This document shows positions 51,164 through 60,515 of a stretch of DNA of 64,000 bases, in pieces; positions within the stretch are counted from its first letter, which is position 1, and each line of letters starts with the position of its first letter. The notes beneath the pieces are model-generated. The model searched no databases, had not been told where the DNA came from, and saw only the letters and a program-made list of their open reading frames with translations. The position numbers and the translations under genes are program-made. Source of the DNA: Bacillota bacterium (GTDB taxonomy: Bacteria; Bacillota; Clostridia; Acetivibrionales; DSM-27016); assembly GCA_023390115.1 (NCBI GenBank), contig JAEWDM010000022.1, positions 124,001 through 188,000 on the forward strand, given 5' to 3'.

Positions 51164-51967
51164 ATGCAAAAGTCTATTGAAATTAAAAGCAGAGGCCTTA
51201 CTCTTAGAGGCATGCTTCATATACCCGATAACACATCGAGAAAGCTTCCGCTTATAATCATTCTCCATGGTTTCGGCGGAAACAAAATGGGTCCTCATTT
51301 TATGTTTGTCAGGCTTTCACGTGCTCTGGAGGAGCTTGGCTTTGCAAGCATACGGTTTGATTTTGCCGGCAGCGGAGAAAGTGACGGAGAGTTTATCAAT
51401 ATGACTTTATCCGGCGAATTGGAAGACGCCATAAACATTTTAAATTATTCAAAAGCCCTTAGCTTTGTTGACACCGGGAAAATAGGATTGCTTGGATTCA
51501 GTATGGGCGGAGCAGTCGCAAGCATGCTTGCCGGAATCCGCGGCCAGGACATCCGCTCATTATGCCTGTGGTCTCCAGCAGGCAATATCGCTGAAATTGT
51601 AACTGATGATTTCATTGGCAGCGGATATGAGGATTTTGTTGAAAACGGCTATCATGAATTTGAAGGCTTGCCAATTGGGAAAGCCTTTGTAGATGACATA
51701 AGAAAAATTGACATATATGATATCGCTTCAAGGTATCAGAGAAATATACTGCTTCTTCACGGAAGTGCTGACGAAGTGGTAAGCTTAAAAGCTTCAAAGG
51801 AATATTTGGAATATTATAATGAAAGGGCAGAGCTTATTATAATAGAAGAAGCAGACCATATGTTCAGCAGGGAGCACTGGGTGCTCCAGCTAATAAAGCT
51901 TACGAATGAGTTCTTTATACATGAGCTCGCTGGCAGCCTTCAGGCGGAGTATGCCGTAATATATTGA
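51164..51967 (+). CDS. Alpha/beta hydrolase
   Basis: 267 residues from the ATG at 51164, with AAGGAG seven bases upstream. Serine hydrolase fold: HGFGGNK oxyanion loop, FDFAGSGESDGE, nucleophile elbow GFSMGGAVAS near 120, HGSADEVV with the catalytic Asp and a late DHMF His. It resembles acyl esterases such as cinnamoyl esterase (YtxM/Est1E type). The substrate is unknown. The divergent, closely set promoter suggests a link to the nitrogenase-like operon. Confidence 0.87.
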   Translation: MQKSIEIKSRGLTLRGMLHIPDNTSRKLPLIIILHGFGGNKMGPHFMFVRLSRALEELGFASIRFDFAGSGESDGEFINMTLSGELEDAINILNYSKALSFVDTGKIGLLGFSMGGAVASMLAGIRGQDIRSLCLWSPAGNIAEIVTDDFIGSGYEDFVENGYHEFEGLPIGKAFVDDIRKIDIYDIASRYQRNILLLHGSADEVVSLKASKEYLEYYNERAELIIIEEADHMFSREHWVLQLIKLTNEFFIHELAGSLQAEYAVIY

Positions 51968-51989
51968 CTTGCAATGAGGATGTGATTCA

Positions 51990-52259
51990 ATGAATGTAAC
52001 AATTTTTGGCGGTGACAATATTGAACAAATCAACTGTATCTTATGCAAAAGAGGCTTCTGTGTAATCAAGCATATAAGCGGACGAAAAAGCAATCATAAA
52101 TGTATGGAAATTCCAAGGAATTCGGATATAGTAGTTGTTTTTATTGATTACATTAATCACCGCCTATGTATTAAAATAAAAAAGGATGCGCAAAAATTAG
52201 GTGTCAGAACGGTATTTTCAAAGAGATCCTGGGCCTGCCTCCAATCATTGATTTCTTAG
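51990..52259 (+). CDS. DUF2325 protein
   Basis: 89 residues. The opening VTIFGGDNIEQINCILCKRG and the end KKDAQKLGVRTVFSKRSWACLQ match DUF2325, a small Rossmann-like domain that may bind a nucleotide or DNA. It follows the hydrolase by 22 bases on the same strand, so both are probably one transcript. A long palindrome lies just behind it. The function is unknown. Confidence 0.8.
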   Translation: MNVTIFGGDNIEQINCILCKRGFCVIKHISGRKSNHKCMEIPRNSDIVVVFIDYINHRLCIKIKKDAQKLGVRTVFSKRSWACLQSLIS

Positions 52260-52270
52260 AATTTTCTATA

Positions 52271-52318
52271 GAAATGCAATTGTCAGGTATCGATATCGAT
52301 ACCTGACAATTGCATTTC
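52271..52318. terminator. 48-bp perfect palindrome between convergent genes
   Basis: Bases 52271-52294 are the exact reverse complement of 52295-52318, with no spacer; the centre reads ATCGATATCGAT. It overlaps the stop codon of the oxidoreductase beta-subunit gene and follows the DUF2325 stop by 11 bases, so it sits where a two-way terminator is needed. It has no long T-run on either side, which is unusual for an intrinsic terminator. Confidence 0.7.
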
Positions 52319-53237
52319 AGCCATTGCTGCCAATATTCCACGCTTTACGTATTCTGGCCCATTTTTTATCCCTTGACGAGGTAATTGAGTCAATATCCTC
52401 ACTTTTTAAATGCTTAAACCTCGACTGCTTCTTTAAATATTGCTCTGCCGATGAAAATTCTCTCGGATTTTTGTTCAGGACAAACTCCCCGTTTTCATAC
52501 TCCGCCAGATACCATAGCCCGCAATCGACGGCCTCTTTAGCAATATCCACGGCACTGTCGACAGGTGTCCCCCAGCCTGTGGGACATGGCGCAAAAACAT
52601 GAATGTATGAAGTTCCCTCTACAAGCGAAGCTTTCCGGACTTTATTAATAAGGTCCTGTATATATCCCACACTGGCAGTAGCCGCGTAATCAATTCCATG
52701 GGCGGCCGCAATCTCAAACATGCTTTTTTTCTGAGTTACCGTCCCTCTTATATTTTCTCCGGCGGGAGTGGTTGTCGTTCTTGCGCCATAGGGCGTAAGC
52801 CCGCTCTTTTGTATTCCGGTATTCATATAGGCCTCATTGTCATAGCAGACATAAATTATCCTGTCTCTGCGGTCTATTGCTCCTGACAACGCCTGTATGC
52901 CGATATCGGCAGTTCCTCCGTCCCCCGCGATGCCGACAACATGATAGTCCTTAAGCCCCAGGGCCTTTGCCCCCGCTGCAATCCCGGAGAGCATGGAGGC
53001 TGTTCCCGGAAAGGTAGAGATAATTGCATTGTTTGAAAAGCAAAGCTGCGGGTATATAAAGCCTACGGCAGACATACAGCCCGCGGGTATCACGGTAAAG
53101 GTCCTTTCTCCCAGCACCTTTAATATAAGCCTTACCGCAATGCTTCCGCCGCAGCCCGCACAGGCCTTATGCCCGTAAAAAAACTCCTTGTCGGTAATAT
53201 TTCTTGAATTTATAGCTCCAGCTTTATTACTCATCAA
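52317..53237 (-). CDS. 2-oxoacid:ferredoxin oxidoreductase, beta subunit
   Basis: 306 residues. Thiamine diphosphate-binding subunit with the cluster-ligand pair KACAGCGGS near 30, GDGGTADIGIQ near 105 and CYDNEAYMNTG for cofactor and metal binding. With the next three genes it oxidises a 2-oxoacid to an acyl-CoA and reduces ferredoxin. PorB/VorB type; the substrate (pyruvate, branched-chain, aromatic or 4-methylthio-2-oxobutyrate) cannot be read from sequence. Overlaps porA by 11 bases. Confidence 0.9.
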   Translation of the reverse strand: MMSNKAGAINSRNITDKEFFYGHKACAGCGGSIAVRLILKVLGERTFTVIPAGCMSAVGFIYPQLCFSNNAIISTFPGTASMLSGIAAGAKALGLKDYHVVGIAGDGGTADIGIQALSGAIDRRDRIIYVCYDNEAYMNTGIQKSGLTPYGARTTTTPAGENIRGTVTQKKSMFEIAAAHGIDYAATASVGYIQDLINKVRKASLVEGTSYIHVFAPCPTGWGTPVDSAVDIAKEAVDCGLWYLAEYENGEFVLNKNPREFSSAEQYLKKQSRFKHLKSEDIDSITSSRDKKWARIRKAWNIGSNG

Positions 53238-54414
53238 TGTCCACCCCCAGGCTCAAAAACTTGACGCGCTTCTTATCCTTGCCCTCTGAAGCTTCCTTCA
53301 GGTCAGAGAAGGCTTCCCGTATAATTTCCTTTGAAACATCCCTGCCCCCGAGGCCCGCAATAAAATTAAGCTTAGAAATGTTTAAACCGGTTTTTGAAAT
53401 GGCCGAGTTAACATTTGTAAATACGGTCCCCTCGTATCCGAAGGATATATCTCTGTCAATTACTCCTACAGCCTTTGCATTTCTGGTTATTTCAATTATT
53501 TCATCCTCGGGAAACGGCCTCATGAAGCGTATCTTTAAAACTCCGACCTTCCAGCCCTGCTCCCTGAGCTCGTCAACGACGGTCCTGCAGGTGCCGGTCG
53601 TGCTTCCGAGGCTTACTAAAATGAGCTCTGCATCCTCACACATGTAAGCGTCCAGAAGTCCTCCATAGCTTCTTCCGAAGGCTTTTCCGAAGGCCTCATC
53701 CACATCCCGGATAACCTGCTTCGCGTCCAGGACAGCCTTATGCTGCTGGTACTTGAACTCCATATTGTCGGCGGGCGACGAGCTGAAGCCCATGTTCTTA
53801 GGAGCTTCCAGATCCATTTTATAAGGAGTGTCAAAGGACGGCAAAAACTTATCAACCCTTTCCCCATCCGGAATCTCAACAAGCTCATAGGTATGAGTGA
53901 GTATAAAGCCGTCAAGATTCAGCATAATTGGAGTAAGCACCTTAAGGTTTTCTGCAATGGCATATGACTGAATTACCATATCAAGACTCTCCTGGGCGTC
54001 CTCCACATAAACCTGAATCCAGCCGCTGTCTAAAAGAGAAAGCGAATCCCTGTGATCTCCGTATATACTCCATGGCAGTGCCAGGGCACGGTTTGCATTC
54101 ATCATGACAATAGGAAACCTTCCCCCGCTTGCGTAATGAAGGCACTCGGCCATATATAAAAGGCCCTGTGAGGATGTGGCGGTAAACGTTCTCGCGCCTA
54201 TACCGGCAGCCCCCATACATGCGGAAAGCGCCGAATGCTCCGATTCAACATGGAGGAATTCGCATTTCAGGCTTTCATCCTCCGCCATTTCAGCCAACCG
54301 CTCTACGGCAACCGTCTGAGGGGTGATAGGATATGCGGCTATCACATGGGGCTTTGAAAGCCTTACCCCTTCAGCCACGGCCTCATTTCCTGAAAGAAAT
54401 GCCTTATTCGTCAT
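53227..54414 (-). CDS. 2-oxoacid:ferredoxin oxidoreductase, alpha subunit
   Basis: 395 residues. It has the YPITPQT motif near 30, TSSQGLLYMAECLHYASG, the GDHRDSL stretch and ELILVSLGSTTGTCRTVVDE in the transketolase-C part. It contributes to the thiamine diphosphate site and the CoA site. It overlaps both neighbours by 11 bases (delta before, beta after), a sign of translational coupling. Confidence 0.92.
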   Translation of the reverse strand: MTNKAFLSGNEAVAEGVRLSKPHVIAAYPITPQTVAVERLAEMAEDESLKCEFLHVESEHSALSACMGAAGIGARTFTATSSQGLLYMAECLHYASGGRFPIVMMNANRALALPWSIYGDHRDSLSLLDSGWIQVYVEDAQESLDMVIQSYAIAENLKVLTPIMLNLDGFILTHTYELVEIPDGERVDKFLPSFDTPYKMDLEAPKNMGFSSSPADNMEFKYQQHKAVLDAKQVIRDVDEAFGKAFGRSYGGLLDAYMCEDAELILVSLGSTTGTCRTVVDELREQGWKVGVLKIRFMRPFPEDEIIEITRNAKAVGVIDRDISFGYEGTVFTNVNSAISKTGLNISKLNFIAGLGGRDVSKEIIREAFSDLKEASEGKDKKRVKFLSLGVDIDE

Positions 54415-54715
54415 CCTTCTCTCGCTCCCTCTTCATTTTTATTGATTTTTTAGGACAAACCCTTGCACAAACACCACAGCCTTTGCAAAAGGCATAATCA
54501 ATATCTATAACCCTTCCTTTTTTAAATATTACCCCCTCGGGACAGCATAGATAACAATAAAAGCAGCCTGTACATTTATCTTCCTCAATCACAGGCTTCT
54601 CAGTTCTCCAGCCTGAATTCTCCGTTACAAGGTGCCCGGCACTATAGCATGGCCCTACGGGATAATCCCTGATATGCTTTGGTTTTTCATATCTAATCAA
54701 TTGCGGTCTGTTCAT
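54404..54715 (-). CDS. 2-oxoacid:ferredoxin oxidoreductase, delta subunit (2x[4Fe-4S])
   Basis: 103 residues. The second half carries two cluster motifs: CTGCFYCYLCCP and CKGCGVCARVCP. It carries electrons from the thiamine diphosphate site to ferredoxin. It overlaps gamma and alpha genes by a few bases. Confidence 0.93.
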   Translation of the reverse strand: MNRPQLIRYEKPKHIRDYPVGPCYSAGHLVTENSGWRTEKPVIEEDKCTGCFYCYLCCPEGVIFKKGRVIDIDYAFCKGCGVCARVCPKKSIKMKREREKDDE

Positions 54716-55257
54716 ATGGCAGCCTCCCTGCTCTGAAGGAAGATTTTTTTTACCACCTCAATATTTTTATTAAGCAAAGGCCCCTTTAAAAAGCCTTCCA
54801 TTCCTTTTAGTACGGCATCCAGACCGACGATACCCGACACGGCTATTAAAGCGCCGAGCATAGCCGTGTTTGTTATGGGCTTTCCAAGAATTTCAAGCGC
54901 GGCGAAGGTTGCGTCCACTGTTATGATTTTTCTTGAATCATATTTTGAATATGCCTCTGTGTCTGCCGTATTTATTATAATTCTTCCATCCGTTTTCAGG
55001 TCGGTCAGAAAGCTTTCATTAAAAAGGGTCTCATCTAAAAGCACAATATAATCACACCTGCTGACTTCGCTCCGGTCATAAATCTTTTTGCAGTCAATTT
55101 TCGTAAACGCCAGGACAGGAGCACCTCTTCTTTCAGGCCCAAACGAAGGGAACGCGAGCGCGTGCCTGTCTCCATACAAGGCAGCCGAAGCCCCAAGAAG
55201 CTTTGAAGCTGTAAAGCCGCCCTGTCCTCCTCTTCCATGCCATCTGATTTCAATCAT
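54712..55257 (-). CDS. 2-oxoacid:ferredoxin oxidoreductase, gamma subunit
   Basis: 181 residues with HGRGGQGGFTASKLLG at 6-21, then SFGPERRGAPV and NTAMLGAL. First of the four oxidoreductase genes, in the order gamma-delta-alpha-beta usual for archaeal-type and anaerobe enzymes. Its start overlaps the aminotransferase stop by four bases. Confidence 0.92.
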   Translation of the reverse strand: MIEIRWHGRGGQGGFTASKLLGASAALYGDRHALAFPSFGPERRGAPVLAFTKIDCKKIYDRSEVSRCDYIVLLDETLFNESFLTDLKTDGRIIINTADTEAYSKYDSRKIITVDATFAALEILGKPITNTAMLGALIAVSGIVGLDAVLKGMEGFLKGPLLNKNIEVVKKIFLQSREAAI

Positions 55258-56426
55258 ACCGTTCTCTCCTTGTGCCTGCTTCTTAAGTTTTCAAGACGTT
55301 TAAGAGCTTCCTCAAGTGTTTCCTTCTTCTTTGCAAAGTGGAACCTGATTAAGTGGTTGACATCCTCCTTAAAAAAGCTCGAACCAGGTACCGCTGCGAC
55401 ACCTACCTCACGGGTCAGCCATTCACAGAATTCCAAATCGTTTTTTGCCCCAAACTCAGAGATGTCCACCATAACATAGTAAGCCCCCTGGGGAATTGTA
55501 TATTTTAAACCCAGCCTGTCGAGGCCCTTTATGAAAAAATTCTTCTTATCAGTATAAATATCCTTTAAATCGTTATAATACTCTTCATTAAAATTCAAAG
55601 CAGTTACTGCAGCCTCCTGCAGGGGAGCGGCGGCACCCACAGTCAGAAAATCATGGACCTTTCTTGCTCCGTCAATGATATTTGCCGGTGCGATAAGATA
55701 TCCCAATCTCCACCCCGTAATGGAATAGGTCTTTGACAGAGAGCTGCAGGATATGGTTCTCTCAAACATCCCGGGGAGAGCCGCAAAATATATATGCTTA
55801 TACGGTTCATAGACAATATGCTCATATACCTCATCGGTAATTACAAATGTGTCATATTCTTGCGCAAGCCTCGCAATTGTCTGCAGCTCCTCAAGCGCGA
55901 ACACCTTTCCGGTGGGATTTGACGGATTGCAAAGTATTAAGGCTTTTGGATGCTGTTTAAATGCATCCTCCAGCTCATTTATGTCAAAATTGAATTCCGG
56001 CGGCTTTAAAGGCACATAAATTGGCTGCGCACCTGAAAGTATTGCGTCTGCGGCGTAATTTTCGTAAAACGGAGAAAAAACCACCACCTTATCGCCCGGA
56101 TTGCATACTGTCATCATAGCGGCCATCATAGCCTCGGTGCTTCCACAGGTTACAACAATCTGTGTATCGGCGTCAATTGCTATGCCCATATATTTCGACT
56201 GCTTTTTTGCCAGAGCTTCCCTGAAATTGGCTGCTCCCCAGGTTACAGCATATTGGTGAATGCTTCCGGCGGCAACCTCTTCTAAAGCCTCTTTAAGCTT
56301 GGCAGGCGGATCAAAGTCGGGAAATCCCTGGGACAAATTTATAGCGCCGCAGCCATTTGCTATACGCGTCATTCTTCTGATGACGGAATCTGTAAAGCTT
56401 CCTATTCTGTTACTGAGTTTTGGCAT
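55254..56426 (-). CDS. Class I aminotransferase (aromatic/methionine-type)
   Basis: 390 residues, PLP fold type I. It has INLSQGFPDFDPP, the glycine turn GSTEAMMAAM, NPSNPTGK, the Asp/Tyr pair in ITDEVYEHIVY, SLSKTYSITGWRLGY with the PLP lysine, and the C-terminal IRFHFA arginine. The SQGFPDFD opening is typical of the kynurenine/methionine aminotransferase subgroup (YbdL-like). It would convert an amino acid, possibly methionine or an aromatic one, to the 2-oxoacid used by the following oxidoreductase. Confidence 0.9.
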   Translation of the reverse strand: MPKLSNRIGSFTDSVIRRMTRIANGCGAINLSQGFPDFDPPAKLKEALEEVAAGSIHQYAVTWGAANFREALAKKQSKYMGIAIDADTQIVVTCGSTEAMMAAMMTVCNPGDKVVVFSPFYENYAADAILSGAQPIYVPLKPPEFNFDINELEDAFKQHPKALILCNPSNPTGKVFALEELQTIARLAQEYDTFVITDEVYEHIVYEPYKHIYFAALPGMFERTISCSSLSKTYSITGWRLGYLIAPANIIDGARKVHDFLTVGAAAPLQEAAVTALNFNEEYYNDLKDIYTDKKNFFIKGLDRLGLKYTIPQGAYYVMVDISEFGAKNDLEFCEWLTREVGVAAVPGSSFFKEDVNHLIRFHFAKKKETLEEALKRLENLRSRHKERTV

Positions 56427-56455
56427 AAAATCCTCCTGAAAAATTATAACACCCT

Positions 56456-57766
56456 TTAGCGTTCATCAATCAGCCGCTTAGCCTTATGTGTAGCCCTGGG
56501 CAATTCCCCGCTTTGCAGAACAATTACCTCCTTCGGCTTAACTCCTATGCGCACCTTTATTTTAGATGAGACCCTTTCAGCCAGAGCCTCTTTAGCTTCC
56601 TCGTTTCCGTCGGCCCGCTCCACCTCGACCTTAAACTTGGTAGTGAAGTTCTCCGTGACGGCAGTGATTCTGTATTCTCCCGAAAGCTCCTCCATATTTC
56701 TTACTACAAACTCTATATCACTTGGAAATACGTTAACTCCCGAAACAATCAGCATGTCGTCCAAACGCCCTGTTATACTGATTCTGGCGTGAGTACGTCC
56801 GCAACGGCACTTTTCCTTATTTACAGTGCCGATATCGCCCGTCCTGAAGCGTATCATGGGCCTTGCCCTTTTCCTCAGTGTGGTAAGAACTATCTCTCCT
56901 CTTTCACCTTCGGGCACAGTCTCCAAGGTTTCAGGGTTTATTACCTCTGCGAGAATATGATCCTCCGCTAAATGCAAGCCGTCCCTTTCCTCGCACATAG
57001 CGGCACATGACCCGAAAATATCTGAAATCCCGAAGAAATCGTAAACCTTTGCATCCCAGAGACTTTCTATTGCCGTCCGGGTCGCGGGAATCGACCCCCC
57101 GGCTTCGCCCGCAACAATTATTTTATTTATAGCCAAATCCTTGGCAGGATCTATTCCGCTCTTCTTTGCTGTTTCACCGAGATACCATGCATATGAAGGG
57201 GTTGTCCAGATTACTGTCGGCTGAAACTCTTTCAAAATAAACAGCAATCTGTCTGAAGGAATTGTCCCCGCCCAAATACATAATGCCCCAAGGTTTTGTG
57301 CCCCGATAACATCAGGGCCCCCTACAAACAGCGTGAAATTCAAGGCATGGACGTACCTGTCGGAGGGTCTCATGCCTGCCATCCAAAAATTGCGGCTCTG
57401 TATATCCTGGAATTCTTCAAAATCCTTTTTGGTAAACGGGCTCAGTGTCGGAACACCCGTCGAGCCGCTTGAGGCCGATACAAAAACCACTTCCTCCTCG
57501 TCCGCTGCCGTCATATCTCCCAATAGAGGTTTCTTAAGCTGTCTTTCACGCTCTATATATTTGTTCACAAAAGGAAATTTTGTTATATCCGAAAGCCTTT
57601 TAAAGTCTTCGGGCCTGACCCCGGCACCATCGAAAGCCTCCCTGTAATACTGCGATTTGTCATAGGCAAGCGCAAGGTGCTCCGAAAGCAATGCTTCCTG
57701 CAGCTTCTCCAGCTCTTCTCTGGAGAGCGTTTCAATTTCTTCACTCCAATATAATTTTGTCCCCAT
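56456..57766 (-). CDS. Phenylacetate-CoA ligase family enzyme
   Basis: 436 residues, AMP-forming adenylate enzyme. The nucleotide loop is SASSGSTGVPTLSPF near 95, followed by FGISDIFG, RFRTGDIGTV and GRLDDMLIVSGVNVFPSDIE. PaaK-type ligases activate arylacetates and related acids. Next to a 2-oxoacid:ferredoxin oxidoreductase it could run toward acid plus ATP or activate the acid product for re-entry. The exact acid is unknown. Confidence 0.9.
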   Translation of the reverse strand: MGTKLYWSEEIETLSREELEKLQEALLSEHLALAYDKSQYYREAFDGAGVRPEDFKRLSDITKFPFVNKYIERERQLKKPLLGDMTAADEEEVVFVSASSGSTGVPTLSPFTKKDFEEFQDIQSRNFWMAGMRPSDRYVHALNFTLFVGGPDVIGAQNLGALCIWAGTIPSDRLLFILKEFQPTVIWTTPSYAWYLGETAKKSGIDPAKDLAINKIIVAGEAGGSIPATRTAIESLWDAKVYDFFGISDIFGSCAAMCEERDGLHLAEDHILAEVINPETLETVPEGERGEIVLTTLRKRARPMIRFRTGDIGTVNKEKCRCGRTHARISITGRLDDMLIVSGVNVFPSDIEFVVRNMEELSGEYRITAVTENFTTKFKVEVERADGNEEAKEALAERVSSKIKVRIGVKPKEVIVLQSGELPRATHKAKRLIDER

Positions 57767-57781
57767 AAAAACACTCCTTAT

Positions 57782-58447
57782 CTATCTTCTGTCTGCTTTC
57801 TTTGCTACGAGATCGCCAATGGTTTGAAGCAACTGTACAAGCACTATCAGCGATATTACCGTGATTATCATAACGTCGGTCTGATACCTGTAATACCCAA
57901 AGCGTATTGCGAGGTCGCCGATTCCTCCGCCGCCCACAATGCCTGCCATAGCCGAATATCCAACAAGGCTTATGGCGGTAACTGTGAGTCCCCTGATAAT
58001 ACCGGGAAGGGCTTCGGCCAGCAATACATCCTTAATAATCATAAATGTGGAAGCCCCTGTAGCAGATGCTGCTTCAATAACTCCGTTATCCACTTCACAT
58101 AGCGCATTCTCCACCAGCCTTGCAAAAAAAGCCACCGCCGCCACCGATAATGGGACGGATGCTGCCAGCGGACCTATAGCAGTCCCCACAATCCTTTGAG
58201 TAACAGGAATAAGTAATACAAGAAGAATTACAAATGGCGTAGATCGGATTATATTTATTAAGAAGCCGCCTGTAAAGTTAAGCAGTCTGTTTTCCCAAAA
58301 CAGCCCCTTTCTTGTAATGTATATAAAAAGCCCAAGGGGAATCCCCAGAAGTATAGCCAGTCCTATAGAGGCTCCGCACATAAGAAAGGTTTCGGAAAAC
58401 GCCTGCGCCATATTCTGGAGAAGTTCCTGAATACCTATTCTAACCAT
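57782..58447 (-). CDS. metI: Methionine-type ABC transporter permease MetI
   Basis: 221 residues with five membrane segments and the EAA-type coupling loop GVIEAASATGASTFMIIKDVLL. It belongs to the MetI family that imports methionine and analogues. It overlaps metN by eight bases. Confidence 0.93.
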   Translation of the reverse strand: MVRIGIQELLQNMAQAFSETFLMCGASIGLAILLGIPLGLFIYITRKGLFWENRLLNFTGGFLINIIRSTPFVILLVLLIPVTQRIVGTAIGPLAASVPLSVAAVAFFARLVENALCEVDNGVIEAASATGASTFMIIKDVLLAEALPGIIRGLTVTAISLVGYSAMAGIVGGGGIGDLAIRFGYYRYQTDVMIITVISLIVLVQLLQTIGDLVAKKADRR

Positions 58448-59447
58448 TTAGCACCTCCAAATCCGCCACACATTCACGGATATAATTTTCAGCAAGACTG
58501 ATGTTTTCACTTTCGCCTTCGATATGTACCACAAGTATTCCTAAAGGCTTGTCGGCAATGTACTCAATTTTTCCGTGAAGGATATTCAAATTAATACCAA
58601 ATTTCTTTATCGTATCGGAAATTACCGGCTCCTCTGCCTTTCCTCCCCGGTAAACAATTTTCAAAAGCCTCTTGCCATACTCTCCAAAAAACCTGTCAGG
58701 CAGCTCGAGGTTCATAGTATAATTAACAAGCTGCCTGGTAAACGGATGACTCGGAAGTGCAAAAACATCATACACACTGCCCAGCTCCACCACTTCCGAA
58801 TCCTTCATTACCGCAACCCTGTCGCATATCTTTTTTATGACATTCATTTCGTGGGATATTATCACGGTGGTTATTCCCAGCGTTCTATTAATTTGCTTTA
58901 ACAGCTCAAGTATTGAGTTTGTGGTTTCGAGATCCAGTGCCGAGGTTGGCTCGTCGCATAAAAGAATTTTGGGGTTGTTCGCAATAGCCCTTGCAATGCC
59001 TACCCTTTGCTTCTGGCCTCCGCTGAGTTTTGAAGGATAGGCCGAGGCCTTGTCGGAAAGTCCTACCAGCTTAAGCACCTCCGGAACCCTTTTATTAATC
59101 TGCTCCCTTGTTTTCCCTGCCGCTTTCATTGCAAAGGCAATGTTCTCAAATACCGTCTTTGTATGAATCAGGTTGAAGTGCTGAAATATCATACCGGTTT
59201 CCGCCCTGTGCCTCCTTATTGTTTCTCCCTTTAAAGGGGTTATGTCTTTTTCATTAACAATAACACTTCCGCTGGTAGGCCGCTGCAAAAGGTTTATTGT
59301 CCTCAAAAGCGTACTTTTCCCTGCGCCGCTGGTGCCGACAATACCGAAAACCTCGCCCTTATTTATCTCAAAGGAAGCATTTCTGACAGCCACTATTTCC
59401 TTATTTTTTGCTTTAAAAACCACATTAATATTACGGAATTGAATCAT
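58440..59447 (-). CDS. metN: Methionine-type ABC transporter ATP-binding protein MetN
   Basis: 335 residues. Walker A GTSGAGKST near 38, signature LSGGQKQRVGIAR near 141, Walker B ILLCDEPTSALD near 160 and the switch His in IISHEMNVI. The last 80 residues form a NIL domain, which in E. coli MetN senses internal methionine and shuts the importer. That supports methionine or a close analogue as cargo. Confidence 0.94.
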   Translation of the reverse strand: MIQFRNINVVFKAKNKEIVAVRNASFEINKGEVFGIVGTSGAGKSTLLRTINLLQRPTSGSVIVNEKDITPLKGETIRRHRAETGMIFQHFNLIHTKTVFENIAFAMKAAGKTREQINKRVPEVLKLVGLSDKASAYPSKLSGGQKQRVGIARAIANNPKILLCDEPTSALDLETTNSILELLKQINRTLGITTVIISHEMNVIKKICDRVAVMKDSEVVELGSVYDVFALPSHPFTRQLVNYTMNLELPDRFFGEYGKRLLKIVYRGGKAEEPVISDTIKKFGINLNILHGKIEYIADKPLGILVVHIEGESENISLAENYIRECVADLEVLNG

Positions 59448-59514
59448 ACCTGCACTTCCTTTTTACCTTATACTTGCCATGCGGCATAAGCACGGAGCAA
59501 AGCTGTCCGGCAAT

Positions 59515-60471
59515 TTAGAATTTATTTTGAATATTCCACTTTTCCACATACCATTCCGGCCTTTGGAATTCTCTGAATTCGTATGTCTCACTTTCGATCT
59601 GATCTCTGAAAAATTCCGATTCGACAGCATCTTTTATGTCCTTTACAAACTGCTTGCCGATATCCTCGGTTCTTACGGCAATGAGATTTACAGTATCCTC
59701 AATCAGCTTTTCCTTTATAATTGCGCTTGAAAGAGGTATACCGGCCGCAATGGCATAATTCCCGTTTACCAGCGAGATGGTTACGCTGTCCAGGGTTCTT
59801 GGAAGCTGCGCTGCCTCTACGGGCTGGATTACAAGTCCATATGGATTTTGGTCAATATCCTTTTCGGATGCGGTTGTCGGATTTATATCGGATTTGATTG
59901 TAACCAGACCGGCATCCTTTAAGAATACCAAGGCCCTCGCCAAATTCGTAGGATCATTGGCAATGGTAACGGCATCGCCTTTTTTAAGCTCCTTTTTAAG
60001 CTCTTCGGCGTTTTTGGCGCCCAGCTTTTTAGAGTAGATTCCCAAAGCCGCTGTAGGTATTTTTATCACTTCGGATAAATTAAGACCCTTATCCTCTGAA
60101 AACTGCTTTAAATATCTTCCATGCTGAAAAACATTGGCACTTATCTCTCCGCCGGCAAGTGCAAGGTTTGGCTGCACATAATCACTGAATTGCGTGAATT
60201 TCACCTTATAGCCCTTTTTTTCAAGCTCGGGCTGGATTGCATACTTAACCAGATCGCCGTAAGGACCCGGTGCTACACCGAAGGTAAGTGTCTCATTACT
60301 CTTTTGGGATGCCTCTGAGGCATCTTTTATATCTGTGCCTGTGCTTTGCGCCTGCTCACCTCCGGACTCCGCCTCCGCATTTTGTGCCGGTGCTCCGCAG
60401 CCTGTAAAAACAAACGATATCGCAAAAATCAAAGCTAAAAAACCCACCAATTTTCTAAATGTCTTTTTCAT
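59515..60471 (-). CDS. metQ: Methionine-type substrate-binding lipoprotein MetQ
   Basis: 318 residues. A lipoprotein signal peptide ends in FTGC (Cys near 26), followed by a Ser/Gln/Glu-rich linker of about 40 residues, longer than usual. The NlpA/MetQ domain follows: TFGVAPGPYGDLVK, QPNLALAGGEISANVFQH and VTIANDPTNLARAL. It delivers methionine or analogues to MetNI. First main gene of the operon metQ-metN-metI-ligase-aminotransferase-oxidoreductase. GGGG lies before the ATG. Confidence 0.93.
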   Translation of the reverse strand: MKKTFRKLVGFLALIFAISFVFTGCGAPAQNAEAESGGEQAQSTGTDIKDASEASQKSNETLTFGVAPGPYGDLVKYAIQPELEKKGYKVKFTQFSDYVQPNLALAGGEISANVFQHGRYLKQFSEDKGLNLSEVIKIPTAALGIYSKKLGAKNAEELKKELKKGDAVTIANDPTNLARALVFLKDAGLVTIKSDINPTTASEKDIDQNPYGLVIQPVEAAQLPRTLDSVTISLVNGNYAIAAGIPLSSAIIKEKLIEDTVNLIAVRTEDIGKQFVKDIKDAVESEFFRDQIESETYEFREFQRPEWYVEKWNIQNKF

Positions 60472-60515
60472 AATGAACGACTCCCCTTTAAATAATAGTA
60501 TTCATATCTTTTTTG

